Source: JBFLVU01 sp964589625
GTDB taxonomy: Bacteria; Acidobacteriota; UBA4820; DSQY01
Assembly: GCA_964589625.1 (NCBI GenBank)
Contig: CAZPSH010000008.1
Location: forward strand, 62,001-126,000
Length of the DNA: 64,000 nucleotides
Direction: 5' to 3'
Shown: in pieces, positions 50,928 to 59,613 of the stretch
How the letters are laid out: each line of letters opens with the position of its first letter
Numbering within the stretch: position 1 is the first letter of the stretch
The notes under the pieces: generated by a model
What the model was told of the DNA's origin: nothing
The model's database searches: none
Seen by the model: the letters and a program-made list of their open reading frames with translations, nothing else
Program-made: the position numbers and the translations under genes

Positions 50928-51389
50928 ATGAAGCGCTTCAACACTCCCCTTCGGGCCGTCACCCTGCTGGCCGTCGCCATCGTCGCCTGCGGGGCTCTCT
51001 ACGCCCAGGCCAACGACATGGTCGTGGCCAAGGCGTCGGAGTTCGTCACCCTCCTCCAGAAGGGGGACTTCCAGGCGGCCTACCAGAAGGTGGACTCGAA
51101 CCTCGGCTTCAAGTCCAACCCCGACACCTTCAAGAAGTACTGGCAGGCGCTCGAATCCAAGGCGGGGAAGCTCGTCGAGGTGAAGCGTTCCAGCTTCGAG
51201 AGCAAGGACGGGTACTTTGTGGTGACGCAGGTGGCCAGGTTCGAGAAGGGCCACGTGGACCTGAAGGTGGCCCTGGACAACATGATGCGCGTTTCGGGCT
51301 TCCAATACGCGAACCATAAGGATGATGCCGCCGGCTCCAATCCCCAGGCCGCCTCCCAGCCGGCGCCGGCCGCCACCCCCGCTTCCTGA
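50928..51389 (+). CDS. Secreted DUF3887/DUF4019-like protein
   Basis: 153 residues. Signal peptide (RAVTLLAVAIVACGALYAQA, cut near AQA). The mature part, FVTLLQKGDFQAAYQKVDSN, WQALESKAGKLVEVKRSSFE, and YFVVTQVARFEKGHVDLKVA, matches small periplasmic domains of unknown function often fused to hydrolases. The C-terminus is Ala/Pro-rich and disordered. Interesting context: the preceding gene is a truncated hydrolase, and this domain is often found N-terminal to such hydrolases. The start follows AGGAGG. Confidence 0.6.
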   Translation: MKRFNTPLRAVTLLAVAIVACGALYAQANDMVVAKASEFVTLLQKGDFQAAYQKVDSNLGFKSNPDTFKKYWQALESKAGKLVEVKRSSFESKDGYFVVTQVARFEKGHVDLKVALDNMMRVSGFQYANHKDDAAGSNPQAASQPAPAATPAS

Positions 51390-51532
51390 TTTCTTAGCTC
51401 CATTCCCGCTCACGAAACACCCTCCGCTCCGGGGTCCTTTCCCCCGGGCGGAGGTCGTTCTCTCCCCGGCCCCTCCGGCCGGGGGATCTCATCGCGATCC
51501 GCGCCCGTTTCCACGGACGAAGGGAGGGCCCC

Positions 51533-52879
51533 ATGGCCGATGGAGCGAGAGTGCCCCGCAACGAGGACGCCCCCGATTTCGTGGTCCGACCCGAAGAACT
51601 CTCCGGGCTGGATCACTCCCCCGCCTCCATGATCGACATCCCCGGCTCCCGGATGTTCGAGATCCGGGACGCCCTGGCCGTCTACCACCGGGATTTCCCC
51701 GGGGGCGAGGAGTTCGACGCGAGCCAGGGCGACGGAGGCGCCAGCCTGCCGGGCATCTCGGCGGAGCTGTGGGAGCGGGCCCACGCCCTCCAGCGGGAGC
51801 ACGGGTCGGCCTACGACCAGCCTTTCGGGACCGCGGCCTTCCGAAAGTCCGTCGTGGAGAAGTACTGGCAGTTGGACGCCGACACGGGGTGGGGCCCCGA
51901 GAACGTCCTCGGCTGTCAGGGAGGCCGGGACGCCCTCCTCAAGGCCTACGACGCCATGCAGTTCCTCGGTCACGGGCGGAGGGGGGACTTCGTGGTCGTT
52001 TCCCGCGTGCCCTGGATTTCCTACAACTGGGGACCCTACGCCGTGGGCGCCAACGTCCTCCTGGCCCCGGGGCGCGAGTCCGACGCCTGGGCCCTCACCC
52101 CGGAAGGCATCGCCGAATCGGTCCGCTTCGCCGAGCGGGCGGGGGGCCGAAAGGTGGCGGGGCTCGTCGTGACCTCTCCCGACAACCCCACCGGCAGGAC
52201 GATTCCCCTCGCGGAGCAGCTCGACCTCGCCCGCGCCGCCTTCGGCGCCGGCGTTCCGTACGTCCTCTTCGACTGGATCTACCACCGCGTGACCGACGGC
52301 GCCCCCCACGACGTGAACGAATTCCTCCGGGCCCTCGAACCCGCCGAGCGGGAGCGGGTGATCCTCCTGGATGGGATCACCAAGTCCCTCGGGGCGAGCA
52401 ACGTGCGCAACGCCCACCTCCTCGCCTCCAAGAAGCTGGTCAAGTTCATGCAGAACCGCGCCTCCCACGGAGTCATCCCCTCTTTCCACAGCCAGGCCGT
52501 CGCCATGGCCGCCTACTCCATGGGCTTCGACCGGGCCGCCGCCCCCATCGTGGCCCCCACGAACGAGAGCCGGACGGTGCTCTCGGCCTTCCTGGCCGAA
52601 AAGGGGATCCGCGCCATTCTTGGAAAAGGCTACTACGCCTTCCTCGATTTGGGGCCGTGGATGGATGCCGGGGGGATGGAGGACAGCTCCGCCATGGGCG
52701 CGTACCTGGCCGAGCGCTTCGGGCTGGCCGTCGTTCCCGGCGTGTACTTCAGCGACTACGGATCCCGGTGGGTCCGCTTCTCCTACGCCCTCCCCCCGGA
52801 CAAGACCGCCCGGGCGGCGGAACGCCTCTGGCTGGCCCTTTCCCAGGTAAGGGGAGCCGGGGACGGAGGAAAGCCTTGA
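51533..52879 (+). CDS. Class I/II PLP-dependent aminotransferase
   Basis: 448 residues. Fold-type I enzyme: CQGGRDALLKAYDAMQFLGH (cofactor phosphate loop), VTSPDNPTGRTIPLAEQLDL, and the PLP lysine in LLDGITKSLGASNVRNAHLL. An N-terminal extension of about 55 residues precedes the core. No single substrate class is recognisable. It lies 100 bp upstream of the ligase-peptidase fusion on the same strand; the pair may share an amino-acid or amine pathway. Confidence 0.85.
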   Translation: MADGARVPRNEDAPDFVVRPEELSGLDHSPASMIDIPGSRMFEIRDALAVYHRDFPGGEEFDASQGDGGASLPGISAELWERAHALQREHGSAYDQPFGTAAFRKSVVEKYWQLDADTGWGPENVLGCQGGRDALLKAYDAMQFLGHGRRGDFVVVSRVPWISYNWGPYAVGANVLLAPGRESDAWALTPEGIAESVRFAERAGGRKVAGLVVTSPDNPTGRTIPLAEQLDLARAAFGAGVPYVLFDWIYHRVTDGAPHDVNEFLRALEPAERERVILLDGITKSLGASNVRNAHLLASKKLVKFMQNRASHGVIPSFHSQAVAMAAYSMGFDRAAAPIVAPTNESRTVLSAFLAEKGIRAILGKGYYAFLDLGPWMDAGGMEDSSAMGAYLAERFGLAVVPGVYFSDYGSRWVRFSYALPPDKTARAAERLWLALSQVRGAGDGGKP

Positions 52880-52979
52880 GGAAACGGGCAAGGGAGTCGG
52901 AGCGCAGGAGGGCGGGAGCGACGGCCCTTCTTCTTCTCGGGAGATCCCGCCCTTCGATTCCGGGAGGGCGGCCCCGGCC

Positions 52980-55883
52980 ATGAAGACCGGCGACTGGGGC
53001 ACCTTTGCGGAGAAGTTCCGCCTGGCGGTGGAGTCTTCCCTGGAGACCCACTTCGGGAGGGGCCTCTCGGGCCTGGAGTTGGAGTTCAACGTTCTGGACC
53101 GGGAGCTCCGGCCCGTGACCGCCGTGGGGTACGGGCCCGAGAGGAGGTCCTTCGCGGACCACCTCATGGACCGGTACCTGCCCGAGGCCGCGCGCCCACG
53201 CTTCCAGCTCGAGGTGTTCCACTGGATGATCGAGGGGGCCACCCGCCCCTACTATTCGGCCCGCGGGACAGCCCTGGAGGGGAGGCTTCTCGAGGCCGCG
53301 GCGTGGAACGCGCTGGCCCGAGCCGGTCTCGCCTTCGGGGAGCGCTTCTTCGCCCTCCACGGAAACGTCCCTTACCCCGTGGACGTCGACGGGGACGCCA
53401 TCCCCGACGGCTGGAGCCTGGCGAAGAAGAAGTACCTGGCCCGGTGCGTGGCGCTCTTCGGGCCCGATCTGGCCACGGCGGGCATCCACACCAACCACTC
53501 CTACCCCGAGTCGCTCCTCTCCTGGGACTTCTTCCACCTCCCGCGCCACCGGAGGGAGGGCCGCACCCTCATCGACTTCCGCAACGACGCCCTCATCCGG
53601 GCCACGCGCCTTCTGCGGCCTTTTTGCCCCCTCTTCATCGCGGTCTCCGCCTCCACGCCCTTCGCGTGGGAGAGGGTGGAGGGGGCTCCCGCCGTGGTGC
53701 TCACGAAGCGGGACAGCAACCGCCTCCTGACCTTCCCCAACCCGCCCGAATTGGACGTGCCGTACCTGTACGCGAGCCACGCCGACTACCTCCGCATCTC
53801 CTACGACCTGGTGCGCCGCGGCGTGCGCTTCGGGGCGAACAACTGGACGCCCGTCCGCGCCCGCTCCGACGTGGACCCCGTGAATCGGAACATCTGGGCC
53901 ACCAGCGAACAGCTCCAGCGCCTGTACCAAAAGGGCCTCTACCGGGCCGGGGAGCGCGCCGATTTCGAGGAGGCCGAGCAGGCCCTCCTCGTGGAGAACC
54001 TCTGCGCGCGGGTGGACCTCCCCATGACCCGGGTGGAGGTGCGCACCGACGAGGGCGGGGACGACTTCGCCCTCTCCCTGGCGAAGATCGTCTTCAAGGA
54101 ACTCCTTCTGCTTCGGATCTACGCGGACGAGTCCTTCGGCGCCGCCTTCGTCTACGACGCCGACGACGTTCAGCGGGCTCGCCGAAACGAGGACGCGGCG
54201 GCGCGGTCGGGTCTCGAGGCCCGGATCGAGGACCCCTTCACCGGCGCCCCGGTGGCCCTCCGCGAATCCCTCGCGGCCACCCTCGCCGACCTCGATCCGC
54301 TGGCACGGGCCCTGGAGTGGCGCGAGGCCCTGTCCCCCCTCGCCGAGATGGCCGCCGGAGGGGCAAACCCCGCCGGTTGCACCCGGGAGTGGTTCCGCTC
54401 GCGTCTGGATTCTCCGCGGAAGGCCCCCTCGGGCGCCCCCATCGTCCCCAGGGAGGTCTTCACCGAATGGCTCGAAGCGCGGGGCCGGCTCCTCGAGGAG
54501 GAGTTAAGGGACGCGGCCTCCATGGCGAGGGGTCTCGGGGACGAGGAGGGGAAGGTCCGCCCGCTCCTCTTCGAGGCGGCCCAGGAGTCGGAGTCCGACG
54601 CCGTCGTGGCCGTTCGGATCGGGGCGGCAACCCGCCCGCGGGTTCTGGCGGTTTCGGAGGATCCCGAAGGAGAGACCGTCGGCCTGGCCGCCGAACTCAT
54701 CCGGATCCCCTCCGTCACCAACTGCCCCCGGGAGCGGCTGAAGGAGGTCTGGCGCTGTGCGCGTTTCCTCGTGACCCGCCTCCAGGACTCGGGCGCCGAG
54801 GTCCGCCTCTTCGAGGGCGGAAAGTACCCCGCCGTCCTCGCGGGCTTCCCCGGCCGGCTCCTGGCGCCCGTCGTCCTTTCGGGCCATTTCGACGTCGTGG
54901 AGCCGGACCCCGACGACCTTCAGTTCGAGCCCCGCGTGGAGGGGGACTACCTCTGGGGCCGGGGGAGCGCCGACATGAAGACCGTGGTGGCCACGGACCT
55001 CGTGTGGATGCGGAGGAGGATCCAGAAGGGCCCGCCCTTCCCGCCCATCTGCCTCCTCTTCGTGGGCAACGAGGAGAACGGAGAGTCCGAGCCCTGCGGC
55101 ACGCCCCACGTTCTCGAAGAACTGCGCCAGACCCACGGGTGGTCGCCGGGCCTCATGATTCTCGGCGAGCGGACCGGGGAGAAGGGGGACGAGCGCTTCG
55201 GCGAGATCTGCACCTCCAACCGGGGCGTCATCCGGGTCCGCGTCACCGCGCGGGGGGAGCGGGCCCACACGGGCATGGCCGGGGCTCCGGCCGACCTCTC
55301 CGAAAGGCTCATCGCGGCCCGGGCCGCCATCGCCGGACTGCTGGAGGACCGCTTCACGCGGAAGGCGGACGACGGCTGGGTCACGGGCGTCCGGTTTCCC
55401 TTCCTCTCCTTTGGCGAGCCCGGTGTGTACAACATCACGCCCGGCGACGCCGTCCTTGGCATCGAGGTGCGGCCCATCCCCGAGGACGACGTGGACGGAT
55501 TCCTGGAGGCCCTCCGGCGCCTTTGCGGGGCCTCGGGCCTCGAAATGGAGGCCGAGGTCCGCGAGGCGGGAGTCACCTGTCCGCCGGAGAATCCCTATCT
55601 GGGTTCGCTCCTTCGGGCCGCCCGATCCGTTCAGGGAGGCCCGCCCCGGATCGGACGCAAGCTGGCCGGAACCTCGGCCCGCTTCGCCCCCGGAGGGGCC
55701 GCCGTAGTCTGGGGTCAGACCGGCATCGGCCCCCACACCCGCCATGAACGGCATTTCATACCGAGCATCGCCCCCTACCTCGAAACCCTCGACGCCCTTT
55801 CGGAGGATCTGGCCGGCCGGGCGGGGGGGGAGGCTTGCGCATCGGGGTCCCCGAGGGGGGCGGCCAGGAGGGAGGACCCATGA
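52980..55883 (+). CDS. Fusion of a glutamate-cysteine-ligase-like domain and an M20 metallopeptidase
   Basis: 967 residues. The N-terminal part (about 1-545) resembles carboxylate-amine ligases of the glutamine-synthetase fold: GLSGLELEFNVLDRELRP near the start, AGIHTNHSYPESLLSWDF and FGANNWTPVRARSDVDPVNR. The C-terminal part (about 565-950) is an M20 di-zinc peptidase: LSGHFDVVEPDP (His, Asp), GRGSADMKTV (bridging Asp), FVGNEENGE (catalytic and metal Glu) and a final His in RHERHFIPS. The peptidase half is certain, the ligase half less so. A single chain that could both form and hydrolyse an amide bond suggests gamma-glutamyl or similar protecting-group chemistry. Stop and next start overlap (ATGA). 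Confidence 0.75.
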   Translation: MKTGDWGTFAEKFRLAVESSLETHFGRGLSGLELEFNVLDRELRPVTAVGYGPERRSFADHLMDRYLPEAARPRFQLEVFHWMIEGATRPYYSARGTALEGRLLEAAAWNALARAGLAFGERFFALHGNVPYPVDVDGDAIPDGWSLAKKKYLARCVALFGPDLATAGIHTNHSYPESLLSWDFFHLPRHRREGRTLIDFRNDALIRATRLLRPFCPLFIAVSASTPFAWERVEGAPAVVLTKRDSNRLLTFPNPPELDVPYLYASHADYLRISYDLVRRGVRFGANNWTPVRARSDVDPVNRNIWATSEQLQRLYQKGLYRAGERADFEEAEQALLVENLCARVDLPMTRVEVRTDEGGDDFALSLAKIVFKELLLLRIYADESFGAAFVYDADDVQRARRNEDAAARSGLEARIEDPFTGAPVALRESLAATLADLDPLARALEWREALSPLAEMAAGGANPAGCTREWFRSRLDSPRKAPSGAPIVPREVFTEWLEARGRLLEEELRDAASMARGLGDEEGKVRPLLFEAAQESESDAVVAVRIGAATRPRVLAVSEDPEGETVGLAAELIRIPSVTNCPRERLKEVWRCARFLVTRLQDSGAEVRLFEGGKYPAVLAGFPGRLLAPVVLSGHFDVVEPDPDDLQFEPRVEGDYLWGRGSADMKTVVATDLVWMRRRIQKGPPFPPICLLFVGNEENGESEPCGTPHVLEELRQTHGWSPGLMILGERTGEKGDERFGEICTSNRGVIRVRVTARGERAHTGMAGAPADLSERLIAARAAIAGLLEDRFTRKADDGWVTGVRFPFLSFGEPGVYNITPGDAVLGIEVRPIPEDDVDGFLEALRRLCGASGLEMEAEVREAGVTCPPENPYLGSLLRAARSVQGGPPRIGRKLAGTSARFAPGGAAVVWGQTGIGPHTRHERHFIPSIAPYLETLDALSEDLAGRAGGEACASGSPRGAARREDP

Positions 55884-56173
55884 CGTCGAACCGGAGAGCG
55901 AAGCGGGTGGAGGTGGCGAAACCCCCGAAGGCGGAGGCCCCCGGCGCAAGCAAGTCGGCCCAGCGCATCCACCGTCTCTTCGATATCTTCCAGGAGGCCG
56001 TCGAGGCCGAACGCAGTGCTCGCCGGCGCTACGAGGAGGCGGCCAGCCTCTGCGAGGACGCCCAGCTCAAAGCCATCCTCCTCGAGTTCGCCGAGGACGA
56101 GCTCAAGCACGAGCGCGAGATCCTCCTGAGGTTCCAGGAGGTCGCCCGGAAAATCCAGGGCGACGTCCACTGA
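55880..56173 (+). CDS. Small ferritin-like (half-ferritin) protein
   Basis: 97 residues. After a basic, low-complexity N-terminus, two helices carry FQEAVEAERSARRRYEEAAS and LEFAEDELKHEREILLRFQE, giving Glu residues plus an ExxH metal-binding motif of the rubrerythrin/ferritin superfamily. Only one helix pair is present, so the four-helix site would need a dimer, as in encapsulated ferritin-like proteins. No encapsulin gene is nearby. The start overlaps the stop of the fusion gene and has GGAGGACCC upstream, so they are co-translated. Confidence 0.7.
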   Translation: MTSNRRAKRVEVAKPPKAEAPGASKSAQRIHRLFDIFQEAVEAERSARRRYEEAASLCEDAQLKAILLEFAEDELKHEREILLRFQEVARKIQGDVH

Positions 56174-56252
56174 CGAGGGAACACTCCGGCCCGGGTCCCC
56201 GCCTTCGACCCCGGATGCCCTTTGCCCTTCGAGATCGCGCCTGTTCCCCCCC

Positions 56253-56281
56253 TTGACAGGTTCGGATCGATCCCCTACTCT
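56253..56281 (+). promoter_or_regulatory. Sigma70-type promoter of the RHH gene
   Basis: TTGACA (56253-56258), 17 bp, TACTCT (56276-56281). The -35 is perfect and the -10 weak. Confidence 0.55.
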
Positions 56282-56301
56282 ACACTCTTAATGGAGTGCG
56301 A

Positions 56302-56514
56302 ATGGAGCCACGAGTCACCCTCAAGATCCCGAGGCCCCTCTACGAGCGGCTCTCCGTCCTCATCGAAGGCAGCGGGTTTGCCTCGGTGACGGAGTTCGCG
56401 GTCTACGTTCTGAGGGACCTCGTTTCCCACCAGGAGGGAACACCCGAAGGAACCCTTTCGGCCCGCGAGGTGGAGGCCATTCGCAAGCGCCTGAAACACA
56501 TGGGGTATTTGTAG
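56302..56514 (+). CDS. Ribbon-helix-helix-like small protein with LGYL tail
   Basis: 70 residues. RVTLKIPRPLYERLSVLIEG and FASVTEFAVYVLRDLVS fit a CopG/Arc-type ribbon-helix-helix fold. The C-terminus EVEAIRKRLKHMGYL shares a tail with two other proteins of the region. The ATG at 56302 has GGAG five bases upstream; a GTG at 56296 is possible. It may regulate the sulfation/phosphatase cluster that follows. Confidence 0.7.
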   Translation: MEPRVTLKIPRPLYERLSVLIEGSGFASVTEFAVYVLRDLVSHQEGTPEGTLSAREVEAIRKRLKHMGYL

Positions 56515-56560
56515 GGGAGTAAGTGAGTAGGGGAGTAGGTGAGTAGGGGAGTAGGGAGGG
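56514..56560 (+). repeat. Tandem repeat, 16-bp unit, about 2.9 copies
   Basis: Units begin GGGGAGTAAGTGAGTA (56514-56529), GGGGAGTAGGTGAGTA (56530-56545), then a partial GGGGAGTAGGGAGGG. They follow the RHH stop and precede the phosphatase gene. Confidence 0.9.
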
Positions 56561-56644
56561 AAGAAGCCAACTTCGGGAGGATGTGGCGGGAAGGCCGCCG
56601 TTTCTTCCTCTCGCCTTCCACGACCCTTTCGGAGGACGGCCCGC

Positions 56645-58027
56645 GTGAAAGCCAAAAAGGTCTTCATCTTCGGCATGGACTGCATGGAACCGAGCCTCGT
56701 CTTCGGCGAGTGGAAAGACGACCTGCCGAACCTGCGCCGCCTGGCGGAAGGCGGGGCGTGGGGACCCATGAAATCCACGGTGCCCGCCATCACGGTGCCC
56801 GCCTGGACCGCCATGATGACCAGCAAAGACCCGGGCACCCTGGGTTTTTACGGCTTCCGGAACCGCAAGTCCTACGACTACGACGAGCTCTTCTTCGCCA
56901 ACGCCGCCTACGTCAAGGAGAAGACGCTCTGGCAGCACCTGTCCCGAAACCGCCTGTCGAGCGTGGTCCTCGGCGTTCCCCAGACCTATCCCCCGAAGCC
57001 CCTCAACGGGACCCTTGTGGGGTGCTTCCTCACGCCCGACAAGGGGGTCCAGTACACCTGGCCCGACGAGGCCAAGCACGAGCTCGACCGCCTCGCCGAG
57101 GGCGACTACATCATTGACGTGAAGGATTTCCGGACGGAGAACAAGGCGGCCCTTCTCGACCAGATCTACGTCATGACGAGGCGCCGCTTCAAGGTCGTTC
57201 GGGAGTGGGTCCGGACCAAGCCCTGGGACTTTTTCATGTTCGTGGAGATGGGCGTGGACCGCATCCACCACGCCTTCTGGCGCTACCACGACCGGGAGCA
57301 CCGACTCTACGAGAAGGGCCACCCCTTCGAGTTCGCCATCCGAGACTACTACCGCTACCTCGACGGGGAGATCGGATCCGTCCTGGACCTGCTCCCCGAG
57401 GGCGTCCAGACCTGGGTCGTTTCGGACCACGGGGCGCGGACCATGCGTGGGGCCATCTGCGTCAACGAGTTTTTCCGCCGGGAGGGGCTCCTCGCCCTCA
57501 AGGAGGAGCCCACGGAGCCGCGCAAGCTCAAGACGCACGACATTGATTGGTCGCGAACCGTCTGCTGGGGCGAGGGGGGCTACTACTCGCGGATCTTCAT
57601 GAACGTGAAGGGCAGGGAGCCCCAGGGCATCGTGGAGCCGGCCGACTACGAGAAAACTCGGACCCTCATCAAGGAGAAGCTCGAGGCCCTGGGGGACGAG
57701 GCCGACCGCCCCATCGGGACCGTGGCGCACCGGCCGGAGGACCTCTACCGGAAGGTCAACGGCGTGCCCCCCGACCTCATCGTGTACTTCGGCGACCTGG
57801 CCTGGCGCAGCGCGGGCAGCGTAGGGACGGGCGCCATCCACGTCTTCGAGAACGACACGGGCCCCGACGACGCCAACCACGCCCAGTTCGGTATGTTCAT
57901 CCTCAACGGCCCCGGCGTGGCGCCCGGGCGACGCGACGGCGTCACGCTCTATGACGTGACCCCCACCGTCCTTCGGACCTTCGGAATCCCGGCTCCCGAA
58001 GACCTGGTCGGAAAGGGAATCGAGTGA
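56645..58027 (+). CDS. Alkaline phosphatase superfamily phosphodiesterase/nucleotide pyrophosphatase
   Basis: 460 residues, cytoplasmic by appearance (no signal peptide). The core starts VFIFGMDCMEPSLVFGEW, the metal site begins with the Asp; the nucleophile region is TVPAITVPAWTAMMTSKDPG with a Thr, and later metal ligands are in MGVDRIHHAFWRYHD, VVSDHGARTMRGAICVN and HAQFGMFILNGPG. Such enzymes hydrolyse phosphodiesters or transfer phosphoryl groups to lipids or glycans. GTG start at 56645, nine bases after GGAGG. The stop overlaps the sulfotransferase start. Confidence 0.85.
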   Translation: MKAKKVFIFGMDCMEPSLVFGEWKDDLPNLRRLAEGGAWGPMKSTVPAITVPAWTAMMTSKDPGTLGFYGFRNRKSYDYDELFFANAAYVKEKTLWQHLSRNRLSSVVLGVPQTYPPKPLNGTLVGCFLTPDKGVQYTWPDEAKHELDRLAEGDYIIDVKDFRTENKAALLDQIYVMTRRRFKVVREWVRTKPWDFFMFVEMGVDRIHHAFWRYHDREHRLYEKGHPFEFAIRDYYRYLDGEIGSVLDLLPEGVQTWVVSDHGARTMRGAICVNEFFRREGLLALKEEPTEPRKLKTHDIDWSRTVCWGEGGYYSRIFMNVKGREPQGIVEPADYEKTRTLIKEKLEALGDEADRPIGTVAHRPEDLYRKVNGVPPDLIVYFGDLAWRSAGSVGTGAIHVFENDTGPDDANHAQFGMFILNGPGVAPGRRDGVTLYDVTPTVLRTFGIPAPEDLVGKGIE

Positions 58028-58818
58028 CCGGCGACCTCCTCACCCGGCTCGCCCGCCTCCGCCGCCGGTTCGACGGGCCGAAGGTGCTCGTCACGAGCCT
58101 GCCCAAATCCGGAACCCACCTCCTCCTCAACGCGCTCCTGGCCTCGCCCGGCCTGCGCCTGCGGGAGGGGGGGAGAAACTGGGCCCTGGAGGAGGGCGAG
58201 CGCGCCCGCCTGCTGCGGTCCATCGGGCGCGGGGAGGTCCTGTACGGCCACTACCCCTATGCCCCCCAGGACGCGGAAACCCTGAAGCGGTGCGGCGCCC
58301 GCGTCGTCCTCATGCTCAGGGACCCGAGGGACGTGGCCGTCTCCCTCGCCCACTACATCCTCAAGCAGGGCGACGCCCACCGGCTCGGCCCGTACTTCCG
58401 CGACCGGCTCCCCGATTTCGACGCGCGCCTCATGGCCTGCATCCGCGGCGTCACGGCCGGGGAGTCGGGCGCGAAAAGCGGCCTGGAGGATTTGGGCACC
58501 CGATTCCGTTCCTTTCTGGGATGGGCCCGCGAGGACGGCGCGCTCCTGTGCCGGTTCGAGGAGCTGGTGGGCGCCCGGGGCGGCGGCTCCGATGAGGTGC
58601 AACGGAAGGCCCTCGGAGACCTCTACCGGTTCGCGGGTCTTCCCTCCTCCGGGGCCATGGTGGAGGAGGCGGCCCTTCAACTCTATTCGACGCACAGCAC
58701 CACCTTCCGCAAGGGGGTGGTGGGAGACTGGAGAGAGCATTTCAAACCGTCGCACGTGGAGGCCTTCGCGGCCGTGATGAACGGCGCCGAGGTCCAGGCC
58801 GGCTACGGATTGGCATAA
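58024..58818 (+). CDS. PAPS-dependent sulfotransferase
   Basis: 264 residues. The 5'-phosphosulfate loop is TSLPKSGTHLLLNALL (residues 24-39), the 3'-phosphate-binding motif is LMLRDPRDVAVSLAHYI, and the C-terminal family motif is FRKGVVGDWREHF (RKGxxGDW). The GTG start overlaps the previous stop. It would transfer sulfate from PAPS to a sugar or lipid acceptor; the APS kinase directly downstream makes PAPS. Cytoplasmic. Confidence 0.9.
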   Translation: MTGDLLTRLARLRRRFDGPKVLVTSLPKSGTHLLLNALLASPGLRLREGGRNWALEEGERARLLRSIGRGEVLYGHYPYAPQDAETLKRCGARVVLMLRDPRDVAVSLAHYILKQGDAHRLGPYFRDRLPDFDARLMACIRGVTAGESGAKSGLEDLGTRFRSFLGWAREDGALLCRFEELVGARGGGSDEVQRKALGDLYRFAGLPSSGAMVEEAALQLYSTHSTTFRKGVVGDWREHFKPSHVEAFAAVMNGAEVQAGYGLA

Positions 58819-58853
58819 CGGAATTCCCCCGGCCGGGGGACAGGAGCGAGACC

Positions 58854-59477
58854 ATGGCGGGAAACGGAAAGGGATTCGTCCTCTGGTTCACGGGGCTGTC
58901 CGGGTCGGGCAAGTCGACCCTGTCCAAACTGGTGGAGGACCGACTCCTAGAGCGCGGCCTTCCGGTGGAGGTCCTGGACGGGGACGAGGTGCGAACGAAC
59001 CTCTCGAAAGGGCTCGGCTTCTCCAAGGAGGACCGCGACACCAACATCCGCCGCATCGGGTACGTGGCCAAACTTCTCGCCCGCAACGGCGCCTGCGCCA
59101 TCACGGCGGCCATCTCCCCCTACCGGGAGATCCGGGATGAAGTCCGCGCCGGGGTCGAGGAGCGCTCCGTCTTCGTGGAGTGCTACCTCGACTGCCCCCT
59201 GGAGAAGCTTATGGAGCGGGACGTGAAGGGCCTGTACAAGAAGGCCCTCTCCGGCGAGATCCCTCACTTCACGGGCGTTTCCGATCCCTACGAGCCTCCC
59301 CTCAAGCCCGAGGTCGTGGTCTACACGGGCGGCGAGCCCCCCGAGCAATCCTGCGCCCGCATCGTCAAGACCCTCGAGATGCTCCAGCTCGTGCCCACGG
59401 TTGTGGGGGACGACTACGGCGCCGAAGAGGAGGCCGTCGTGGCGGCCCGCCTCAAGGACCTTGGGTATCTGGGGTGA
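58854..59477 (+). CDS. cysC: Adenylylsulfate (APS) kinase
   Basis: 207 residues. Makes PAPS by phosphorylating APS. Walker A GLSGSGKSTLS, then VLDGDEVRTNLSKGLGFSKE, DRDTNIRRIGYVAKLLARNG and DVKGLYKKALSGEIPHFTGV, all well conserved. The C-terminus EEEAVVAARLKDLGYLG extends past the usual core and carries the shared RLKxLGY tail. No ATP sulfurylase is visible in the window, so APS must come from elsewhere. Confidence 0.94.
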   Translation: MAGNGKGFVLWFTGLSGSGKSTLSKLVEDRLLERGLPVEVLDGDEVRTNLSKGLGFSKEDRDTNIRRIGYVAKLLARNGACAITAAISPYREIRDEVRAGVEERSVFVECYLDCPLEKLMERDVKGLYKKALSGEIPHFTGVSDPYEPPLKPEVVVYTGGEPPEQSCARIVKTLEMLQLVPTVVGDDYGAEEEAVVAARLKDLGYLG

Positions 59478-59570
59478 GGACGTAGAACGTTAGACGCGAG
59501 ACGTTAGACGTGAAGCGCGGGGACGACACAAAGCGGGTGCGGCGCCAGCCTCTGACGTCTGACGTGTTCG
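59478..59570 (+). repeat. Degenerate GACGT(T/G)AGACG-type repeats
   Basis: Intergenic sequence with repeated AGAACGTTAGACG, GAGACGTTAGACG and CTGACGTCTGACGT-like units. It matches in style the repeat at 63724-63805. No gene seen. Confidence 0.6.
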
Positions 59571-59613
59571 CCTCCTTCCCTCTCCCCGACCCCAAGGAGC
59601 TCCTTCGAAGACG

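Noticed and set aside
59594..59605. AAGGAGCTCCTT perfect 12-bp palindrome before the PHP gene, considered as an operator.
   Set aside because: It contains a plausible ribosome-binding sequence and a common restriction-site-like palindrome; a single copy gives no regulatory support.
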